47,423 nt of DNA, taken from Pseudaquabacterium terrae (GTDB lineage: Bacteria; Pseudomonadota; Gammaproteobacteria; Burkholderiales; Burkholderiaceae_C). The notes under the pieces were generated by a model. That model did not search any database. It was given only the letters and a program-made list of their open reading frames with translations, and was not told the DNA's origin. The stretch is taken from contig NZ_JABRWJ010000021.1 in the NCBI RefSeq assembly GCF_013266755.1, positions 1 to 47,423 of the forward strand, in the 5' to 3' direction. The translations under genes were made by a program, and so were the position numbers. Of this stretch, positions 41,162-47,423 are shown in pieces. How positions within the stretch are numbered: the first letter of the stretch is position 1; every line of letters begins with the position of its first letter.

Positions 41162-44100
41162 ATGCCGACGCCGCCTCCGCCTTCTCCGCCCACGCCGCCG
41201 CCTGCGCCCAGGCCGTCGACCGCCGCCGAGCAGGAGATCGCGCGCTGGCGGCAACGCGTGCACGAAGCACTCCGACTTCTCGACGTCGATGCCTCCGCCT
41301 CCGACCCGCTGACTCGGGCCGACGCGCTCTGGCTGGCGCGCGTGCTGCCTGACACCGAGGTTCAGGCGACTGGGCCGATCGTTGCGGGATCAACGGGATC
41401 GAAGAAGGAGACGGCTGCTTCACGTCGACGCAACTCGCAAGCGGTATCCGGCGCGGTCTCGCGGAAGGGCGCCGCCATGGCTGCGGTGGAAGCTCCGGTC
41501 CCGCCAAGCACGGTCGATCTCTTCGTCCAGCAACCCGCCGTCGATGGCGGGCCCGGCCTCGCGGCCCGCCGGCTTCTCGTCCCTGCGGCTGACGCGCTGC
41601 CCGGACGATCCGCCATCGAGCGCGCATTGCGGCCCCTGCTGCGACGGCGACCTTCGTCGCAACGCCTTGTGCTCGATACCGAAGCGACCGCTCTGGCGAG
41701 TGCTCGCGCCAGCGCGGATCTGCTCGCTGCTGCTCGGCCCGGGACGCGCGCGCAGGCGCTGGTGCCGGTGCTGCGACCGATGCGCGAGCGCTGGTTCGAT
41801 GTCGCGCTGCTCGCCGAGCAGGACCCCGGGATGCTTCCGTTCGAGGACACGCTGCATGCCCTGCGTGACCTCATGGCGCGCCATGGCGCGTTTGGGCGTG
41901 TGCGGCTGTGGCGTTGGTCGGTGCAGGGCGACAAGGTCGCGGTTCGCACGCCATCAGGGCAGCCGGCGGGGCGGCGCGCGATGGTGCAGGTACAGCGGCC
42001 GCAGATCGTTCTTGTCGTCACCCATGGTGTGTCGGGCCACTGGGGCAGGTTGCCGCTTCGCGAGTTCATGCACGAACTGGGGCGCCAGGCGGTGCTGGGC
42101 CTCGTCCAGGTCCTGCCTGCGCCAGCATGGGGATTCACGGCGCTGGGTGCGGCCGACGAGCGCGTCCGCAATCGCGAGCGTGGAGGGCCTAATCGGCTGC
42201 TGCAGCGGTTGGACCCCTGGAGCGGCCTGTGGCGCAACCGCGCCGGGCTCAGCGCCGTTCCGGTGCTCGAGCTCGAAGCGAACTCGCTTGCCCGCTGGGC
42301 ACGCTGGGTGATGGCGCCGCGGCTGCTGGAGCACGCGGCGGCTGCGATTGGGCGTCCATTTTCACCAGAGCCTTCTCCGGGGAGCGCCCCACTGGCTGCC
42401 TCGGCCGCCACGCAGACACCGCCTCCGCCACCCCCGCCGCCGTCTCCGTCCGATCCGGTCGAAGCCGAGGCAGCGCTGCGCAAGCGCGTGCTGCAGTTCC
42501 GGGCGATTGCCTCACCCCAGGCGTTCGCGCTGTTGCGCCTGCTCGCGGGGGCCTGGATCACGCTGCCGGTGATGCGGCTGCTGCTGGCGTCCCTGCCAGG
42601 TCCACCGTCGGCTGCGCCGCTGGCCGAGGTCCTGCTGTCCGGACTGTTGCGACGCACGCCACCTGCGCCGGACGCTCAGCCGACGGATCCATTGGTCTTT
42701 GAGTTCGAGCCCGGTGTGCGGGACTGGCTGCATGGATCGCTATCGCGCGAAGAACGCGCCATCGCCGAGCGCACGATGGCCGCTTCGCGCGAACAGATTC
42801 GACGCTTCGTCGAGCAGGTCACGAAGACCCGGATCGAGAGCTTCGCCGCGCTGTTGCTCGACCCGTCCGGGGATGAGCGACTGCCGGCCTCGGCGCGCTC
42901 GTTCGTCGAGGTCTCGCGCCGGTTGCGTGCGTTGCGCGGCGCTGGCGGGCCGACAGGCGCCACGCTGACAGGTGACCAGCCAACGGGGCCGGGCCCCAGG
43001 CCCGGTAGCGCGGCGCTGGGCGCCCTTCACGGCTTCCCACTGCAGTTGCGCGAACTCGTGGGCCGACCCACGCTGGAGGCTTCGCTGCGTTCGATGCTGC
43101 TTGCGCTGCGCGAAGGTGCCACGCTCGCGCTGACGGCGCGGCCCGGTGCCGGAGCGCGGACTATGCTCGCGGAGCTCCTGCGGGAGCGGTCAGTGCGCGA
43201 GCGCTATCCCGGGGGCATCTGGTTCGGCACGGAGCCGCCCGCTCGCAGCAGCGGTGATCCGGCGGGAGCACGACTCGCGGTCCGCCTGGGCGGCAAGGCA
43301 CGAGGTGGCGACGCCAGTGTCGAGTTGCGCTGGTATCGCGAAGGCGAGGTTCACATCGATCTCCTGAGCACCGAGGAGGTCAACGCGTACCTTGGCCGGC
43401 AGAACATCTCGTCCGTCCAATTGCGCATCGGCCAGCAGCGCGTCCACCGCGGCGTTCCATCGCTCATCGGTGTGTTCAGTGTCGGTACCCGACTTGGGAC
43501 GACGCAGTGGCCGCGCACGAGCGGCGCGCAGCCGGAGCGCAACTGGGCCGTGATCACCCAGCGCATGCTGTCGAAGCTTCCCGACAGCTTACGGATGATG
43601 CTGATTCGCATGGGGGTGCGACAGGGCGGCTATTTCGGTGCCGACGAATCGGGTGCAGAGCTGGCGATGCAGCTTGGCTGGCGGGTCGTTGAGCCTGGTG
43701 CCGCGGGCGGCACGCTGGCTCCTTCGATCGGCAAGGCGCTCGGGACCTGGTATCCCGATGAGACCGTGCTGTCGCATGCTTCACTGCTCAATGACCTCAT
43801 GGCCGGCCCTGATGACGAAGCGCGCGCGCAGTACGCGAGCAGGCATCTCCTTTTCCATGGTGCTGGTGCTGGTGGGCGCGAAGGGGTGACGCGAGTCCTG
43901 GCAGACCGCGTGCTGCTGGGCCTTGCGCTGAAGGGAGGCATTGACGGGCTGCTCGCGCAATTGGAGGTTCGCGCGAAGCGAAACAAGGTCCTGGACGAGG
44001 TGCGACGCGAACTGCTCGGAGGGCCGAACGCGGATGTTCCCCTCGTGGACCGAGCACGTTCGCCCTTGATGCCGGACACGGGCGAGGTGTTGCGCGACTG

Positions 44101-45490
44101 GCTTGGTGCCGGGCGGGTCCCGGGTGCCGACGGCCGAGGCATTCGCGTCGCGCTGCTGTCGACCGGCGTCGATGCAACCCATCCGGAGTTGCAGCATGTG
44201 CCGATCACAGGTGCGACGACCGATCCGGACGGTCACGGCACCGGGGTGGCGAGCCTGATCGTTGGCCGCTTTGCCGGTGTAGCGCCTGGCGCAAGCCTGC
44301 AGTCCCTGGCGCTGCGCGGTGCTTTGAAGGCTGGGCCAACGATCATTCAGGCGCTCGAGATGCTTCTCGCGATGCCAGAGACAGAGCGCGCGCATATCGT
44401 TTGCCTGCCTTTCGGGTGGGATCAGCAGTTCTTGGTCATTGAGATGATGCTGAAGGATTTGCTTAAAGCCGGAATCGTCGTGATCGCGGCTGCTGGCAAT
44501 TATGGCGCCGGGAGCCGGCTATCGTTCCCGGCATCAATGGCAGGAGTGCTCGGCGTGGGCGCGCTCGATGCAGAAGGCTCACCGGCTCTGTTCAGCAGCC
44601 GCGCGGAGGGCTCCGTCGGGCAAGATCCGGAGCTCTGGGCGCCCGGCGCCGGCATCTTGGCAGCGCAGCCGGGTTTGCCGAAGGCTGGCCGATGGCCAGC
44701 ACGCTACCAGACGCAAAACGGCACCTCGCAGGCCTGTGCGATTGTGGTTGGCTTGGCCGCCATTTACGCGCAGGTGACCGGACGCCGGGGTTCGGCGCTT
44801 CGGGAGGTGTTGCTGCAGACAGCGCTCGATGGCAAGGCGAGGTTTCGAGCTCTCCTGGAACCGCATGGGCGCGATGAGGAAGGCCAGGGCGATTCATCTG
44901 CAACTGATGTTGCTGCCAACACTGGCGGTGGCACCGGGTCTGTGGCGGTGCCTAACGTCTCGCCCGAGGAAGACGGGCGAGAAGCTTTGCATGCCCGGCC
45001 GAGCCGGGCGAGACCCAGCAAGCGGTCCAGGCCGCTTTCTGACGGACAAGCGGGAGGCGAGATGGCAGACGATCTCCTCATGCCAGCCGAGGCTAGCGAC
45101 GTGACCACCCGCGAAGACCTGGCGTGGGTGAGGAAGTGGCTCACCGAGTTGGCCGATGGCCTGACGCCCCTTCTCACCGAGGCTGACGACGCAACACGAA
45201 ACGAGATCCTCGACACCCAGATTGCGGTCTCGTTGGCAGCTGGGGACCTCAACATTGCCAGCATCAAGCTCGCGATCGACGAGGCGAAGATCAGCGCCGA
45301 ACGCATCACTGCGGCCGTTGTCGAGGCGGACAGGGTCATCAAGCGCGTTGCCAGTATCAAGTCGAAGCTAGAGTTGATCGGCTCCGTCTTGGACTTCTTC
45401 GCCGCCGTCCTCACGGGTAGCGGAACCAGGATCTTGGATGGGGCGGTGAAGCTGGCCAGGGATCTAAAGAAGAAGGACGAACCAGCCTAA
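41162..45490 (+). CDS. 1442-aa vWA-like / defective P-loop / subtilisin fusion protein
   Basis: Pro-rich start, then residues about 40-400 resemble the SAV_2336 N-terminal family: LTRADALWLARVL, QALVPVLRPMRERWFDVALL and a degenerate vWA-like core with PFEDTLHALRDLMARHGAFG. At about 650 is LALTARPGAGARTMLAELL, placed like a STAND/NB-ARC P-loop but with Arg for the essential Lys. The S8 subtilisin domain (about 985-1215) has VALLSTGVDATHPEL (Asp), TDPDGHGTGVASL (His), VVIAAAGNYGAGS (oxyanion Asn) and TQNGTSQACAIVVG (Ser). The last ~140 residues form a helical coil with an amphipathic end. GGGAGG precedes an in-frame ATG at 45062, so a separate C-terminal product is possible. Probably the effector-sensor of the system. 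Confidence 0.78.
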   Translation: MPTPPPPSPPTPPPAPRPSTAAEQEIARWRQRVHEALRLLDVDASASDPLTRADALWLARVLPDTEVQATGPIVAGSTGSKKETAASRRRNSQAVSGAVSRKGAAMAAVEAPVPPSTVDLFVQQPAVDGGPGLAARRLLVPAADALPGRSAIERALRPLLRRRPSSQRLVLDTEATALASARASADLLAAARPGTRAQALVPVLRPMRERWFDVALLAEQDPGMLPFEDTLHALRDLMARHGAFGRVRLWRWSVQGDKVAVRTPSGQPAGRRAMVQVQRPQIVLVVTHGVSGHWGRLPLREFMHELGRQAVLGLVQVLPAPAWGFTALGAADERVRNRERGGPNRLLQRLDPWSGLWRNRAGLSAVPVLELEANSLARWARWVMAPRLLEHAAAAIGRPFSPEPSPGSAPLAASAATQTPPPPPPPPSPSDPVEAEAALRKRVLQFRAIASPQAFALLRLLAGAWITLPVMRLLLASLPGPPSAAPLAEVLLSGLLRRTPPAPDAQPTDPLVFEFEPGVRDWLHGSLSREERAIAERTMAASREQIRRFVEQVTKTRIESFAALLLDPSGDERLPASARSFVEVSRRLRALRGAGGPTGATLTGDQPTGPGPRPGSAALGALHGFPLQLRELVGRPTLEASLRSMLLALREGATLALTARPGAGARTMLAELLRERSVRERYPGGIWFGTEPPARSSGDPAGARLAVRLGGKARGGDASVELRWYREGEVHIDLLSTEEVNAYLGRQNISSVQLRIGQQRVHRGVPSLIGVFSVGTRLGTTQWPRTSGAQPERNWAVITQRMLSKLPDSLRMMLIRMGVRQGGYFGADESGAELAMQLGWRVVEPGAAGGTLAPSIGKALGTWYPDETVLSHASLLNDLMAGPDDEARAQYASRHLLFHGAGAGGREGVTRVLADRVLLGLALKGGIDGLLAQLEVRAKRNKVLDEVRRELLGGPNADVPLVDRARSPLMPDTGEVLRDWLGAGRVPGADGRGIRVALLSTGVDATHPELQHVPITGATTDPDGHGTGVASLIVGRFAGVAPGASLQSLALRGALKAGPTIIQALEMLLAMPETERAHIVCLPFGWDQQFLVIEMMLKDLLKAGIVVIAAAGNYGAGSRLSFPASMAGVLGVGALDAEGSPALFSSRAEGSVGQDPELWAPGAGILAAQPGLPKAGRWPARYQTQNGTSQACAIVVGLAAIYAQVTGRRGSALREVLLQTALDGKARFRALLEPHGRDEEGQGDSSATDVAANTGGGTGSVAVPNVSPEEDGREALHARPSRARPSKRSRPLSDGQAGGEMADDLLMPAEASDVTTREDLAWVRKWLTELADGLTPLLTEADDATRNEILDTQIAVSLAAGDLNIASIKLAIDEAKISAERITAAVVEADRVIKRVASIKSKLELIGSVLDFFAAVLTGSGTRILDGAVKLARDLKKKDEPA

Positions 45491-45549
45491 GCCGTGCGAG
45501 CACATGCCGGTCGACGCTACCGGGGCTGCCTCCGGCGTATCCTGCCTCG

Positions 45550-45737
45550 ATGGACATTGCTACGTGGGTTTACGCCTTCATCACCGAGCTGCAGCTCCTG
45601 CGGCCGCACCTGCGCCCGAGGAATGGCTTCGCCTCGCGCTATGTGCAGACGCTGGCCGCCAGGCCTACTCGTCCGCGGAGGACCCAGTGGCCGCCGCCCG
45701 CGCGGCGCACGAGCGCATTGGGCCGCCGCCGAAGTGA
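45550..45737 (+). pseudogene. Small protein gene with a frameshift
   Basis: MDIATWVYAFITELQLLRPH reads well, then the frame must shift by one base near 45617 to continue EEWLRLALCADAGRQAYSSA, EDPVAAARAAHERIGPPPK and a stop. The joined product (~62 aa) resembles small helical plasmid proteins with an N-terminal W..F..EL..LRPHL pattern. It may be a real frameshift mutation or a sequence error. Confidence 0.5.
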
Positions 45738-45766
45738 TCGGGCACGGTGCCTGCCGAGCACCCAGC

Positions 45767-45913
45767 ATGGCCAGCAAGCCCACCAAGCCAGCCCGCGGCC
45801 GCCGTCAGCCGTCGCCAGCCAGCGGCGCGCGCATGAAGAGCCCGGCGCGGGATGCAGTTCTGCGCGAGTTGGCCGCGGCGCCCAGGAAGCCGGCTCGCCG
45901 CCTCGGCCGGTGA
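45767..45913 (+). CDS. Small basic protein
   Basis: A 48-aa frame, MASKPTKPARGRRQPSPAS followed by SPARDAVLRELAAAPRKPAR. Highly basic and low in complexity; possibly nucleic-acid-binding, possibly spurious. It lies 29 bp after the frameshifted small gene on the same strand. Confidence 0.35.
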   Translation: MASKPTKPARGRRQPSPASGARMKSPARDAVLRELAAAPRKPARRLGR

Positions 45914-45938
45914 GCTACCCCCCTGCTACGGTGAGCCC

Positions 45939-46475
45939 GTGGACCTCGCCTTCATCCTCACCTGCTACCGCTGCCGCAGCGAGTTCCTGCACCCCGACCG
46001 TGGGTCGGCGTACTGTATGCACTGCGCAGCCCCGCCGCTCGGCATCCGCGGCGATGGACAGGTGGTGCAGCACCAGGCGCGGCCGGTGCCGCGGCACTAC
46101 GTCGAGGCCACGCCGCGCGCTCCGCAGCTTTTGGTGCAAGCCACGCACGCCCAGCGCGACGAAGACGGCATGCTCCGGATCTACCGGTGGCGCCTGACCA
46201 GCTCGACGACCGGGAAGCAGTACGTCACGAAGCGCCGGCTCAGCGCCGAGGCTGCGCGCGGCATCGACCCGAACGCCCAACCCGTGGGCGCGCCCGAGAC
46301 CATCCGCGGCTACGGTCAGGCCAGCACCAGCGCCTACATGGGCGCGTGGGGGCCGGAGCAGACCGCTGCCGGAGGCGAGGTGACGCGACCGCAAGAAGGT
46401 CCGCTGCCCGGCTGGCGCGATGGGCAGCAGCATCAGTGGAGCCGAGACCCCGGCCGCGGGCGGTGCTACCGCTGA
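45939..46475 (+). CDS. Zinc-ribbon hypothetical protein
   Basis: A 178-aa protein from GTG 45939. Near the N-terminus is a zinc ribbon: LTCYRCRSEFLHPDRGSAYC followed by MHCAAPPLG, that is CxxC...CxxC. The central part (RHYVEATPRAPQLLVQATHA, then YRWRLTSSTTGKQYVTKRRL) looks like a DNA- or protein-contacting beta segment. No family recognised. The frame is open upstream to 45852, but the GTG is where protein-like sequence starts. Confidence 0.5.
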   Translation: MDLAFILTCYRCRSEFLHPDRGSAYCMHCAAPPLGIRGDGQVVQHQARPVPRHYVEATPRAPQLLVQATHAQRDEDGMLRIYRWRLTSSTTGKQYVTKRRLSAEAARGIDPNAQPVGAPETIRGYGQASTSAYMGAWGPEQTAAGGEVTRPQEGPLPGWRDGQQHQWSRDPGRGRCYR

Positions 46476-46651
46476 ACGGCTCCCCCTTTCGGGTGATACC
46501 CCCATCGGGGCGAAGCGCTGGCCGCCCGCCGGCGGCACATTGCATCCCGGGCCGCCGCAGTGGCAGCCGAGCAATCGGCGCGCTGGCCGCACGGGGTTGC
46601 AGACCTGGCGCGATCGTGCCGGCCCACCAACGAACACAGCGGGAGGGCCCC

Positions 46652-46834
46652 ATGGCCAAGGACGACAAGCAGCGGCGCGACGAGAGAGCCGCCGCCCGAG
46701 ATGTGCTGCTCAGGATGGCCCGGATCAGCTTCTACGCCGCCGGCGGCACGCTGGCCCAGGCGCATGCCGTGTGCGAGGCCGTCGACCGCGCGATCAGGCT
46801 GGCAATGCCGGCGCGCCGGGTCGCAACCGATTGA
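46652..46834 (+). CDS. Small hypothetical helical protein
   Basis: A 60-aa protein; ATG 46652 with GGGAGGG just upstream. Sequence MAKDDKQRRDERAAARDVLL then RMARISFYAAGGTLAQAHAV and CEAVDRAIRLAMPARR; a basic N-terminal helix followed by a second amphipathic helix. No family recognised; the good Shine-Dalgarno is the main support. Confidence 0.55.
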   Translation: MAKDDKQRRDERAAARDVLLRMARISFYAAGGTLAQAHAVCEAVDRAIRLAMPARRVATD

Positions 46835-46922
46835 AGGCGCGGCGGCGATTCCGCCTCGGGAGCCTCAACGGTCGCGCTGTGGATCGTGTCGGTCCCCGAG
46901 TCCCTCGTGATCGCCTGTAGGG

Positions 46923-47215
46923 GTGACGTGGCGCGGCCGACCGTCAGCAAGCCTTCGCAGTGCGCCGGCGGACGCCTGGCGCTTCATGTTGGAAGCGCTG
47001 CGCGGCGAACTGGTGGTGCCGCAGCCGACGGCTCGCGGACCGCGGCGCATCGTGGTCGGCGAGGGCGACGACTACCCGCACCGAACGACGAGCTGGTGCT
47101 GCTGCGCGAGGTGCTGGCGGCGGTGCACGAGCAGCGCGCGCTGGCGGGCATGGCGCAGATGGTCAGCGCGCTGGTGGTGCTGGTGGGGTGGAGGTGGGGG
47201 TGGGTGCAGGGCTGA
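46923..47215 (+). pseudogene. Frameshifted hypothetical gene
   Basis: From GTG 46923 the frame reads ADAWRFMLEALRGELVVPQP and RRIVVGEGDDYPH, then one base is lost near 47080 and the neighbouring frame continues NDELVLLREVLAAVHEQRAL, AGMAQMVSALVVLVGW to a TGA at 47215. Together about 97 aa. The C-terminal part has a hydrophobic stretch. Function unknown. Confidence 0.4.
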
Positions 47216-47364
47216 GCGACACCGGTCATCGGCGAGTGGCTGGCCAGCACCTTGCGGCGAAACGGCGACGGATGATTGGCCCGCCGCCTTGACCTCTAAA
47301 CCGAAGTTCCTCCCATCCACGTAGTCATCATGCGGGCGCAAGTCCGCGTGATTGCTGAACATTG

Positions 47365-47388
47365 GCGCCCTTGAGGCGCTTTTGTTTT
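47365..47388 (+). terminator. Intrinsic terminator
   Basis: Stem GCGCC-cttga-GGCGC followed directly by TTTTGTTTT. It is the clearest rho-independent terminator in the window and would end rightward transcription from the small-gene cluster. Confidence 0.7.
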
Positions 47389-47423
47389 CTCGATTTTGTA
47401 GTCACTAAATTGGCTTGACTTCG

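Noticed and set aside
1-47423. tRNA or rRNA genes
   Set aside because: No cloverleaf-like or rRNA-like sequence was recognised by eye; a covariance-model scan would be needed to exclude them.

Overview
The window is very GC-rich DNA, about two thirds GC by eye. Its protein families point to a betaproteobacterium of the order Burkholderiales, probably near Rubrivivax, Leptothrix or Ideonella. That placement is inferred from family resemblance and was not computed. A full plasmid-type replication and partition cassette near 10-15 kb suggests a large plasmid or chromid. The rest is an accessory region packed with defence, conflict and decayed mobile genes.

Layout. 1-1168: no convincing gene, but a large imperfect inverted repeat. 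1169-3415: secreted GH53-like galactanase lipoprotein (minus strand). 3581-7372: scrambled toxin-antitoxin debris (AbrB- and VapB-type antitoxins, a vapC cut after eight codons, two copies of a 310-bp cassette carrying a 63-aa gene) around a SagB-type oxidoreductase and a truncated CBS gene. 8095-15215: large tyrosine recombinase, nine palindromes that look like the centromere, parB, parA, an iteron origin and the initiator gene rep. 15362-17116: AbiEi-type antitoxin followed by wrecked AbiEii and ParE toxins. 17194-25379: five-gene type I restriction-modification operon (hsdM, DUF1016 nuclease, small gene, hsdS, hsdR). 25411-26786: recombinase remains.

26994-32950 is the most unusual part. 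A near-consensus LexA (SOS) box overlaps the promoter of a five-gene, stop-start-coupled operon. It encodes an acyl-carrier-like protein, an XRE repressor, an ImmA/IrrE metallopeptidase fused to a chagasin-like inhibitor of papain-type proteases, a cytosolic papain-like (C1A) cysteine protease with all catalytic residues, and a thymidylate-synthase-like protein. The last gene overlaps tail-to-tail with a uracil-DNA-glycosylase-like gene. That gene, a DUF4031 gene, a second XRE regulator and a MazG-type pyrophosphohydrolase form a divergent set around a palindromic operator. I know of no described system with this gene set; the inhibitor/protease pairing under SOS control suggests a DNA-damage- or phage-triggered conflict system.

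33147-34397: secreted staphylococcal-nuclease-like protein sharing a terminal domain with the galactanase. 34909-36374: complete IS3-family element with a 3-bp target duplication. 36418-45490: alpha/beta hydrolase, caspase-like/VMAP protein, MoxR AAA+ ATPase and a 1442-aa protein with a vWA-like region, a defective P-loop and a subtilisin domain. This matches the NTP-dependent MoxR-vWA-VMAP conflict systems. 45550-47423: small hypothetical genes, two of them frameshifted, and a terminator.
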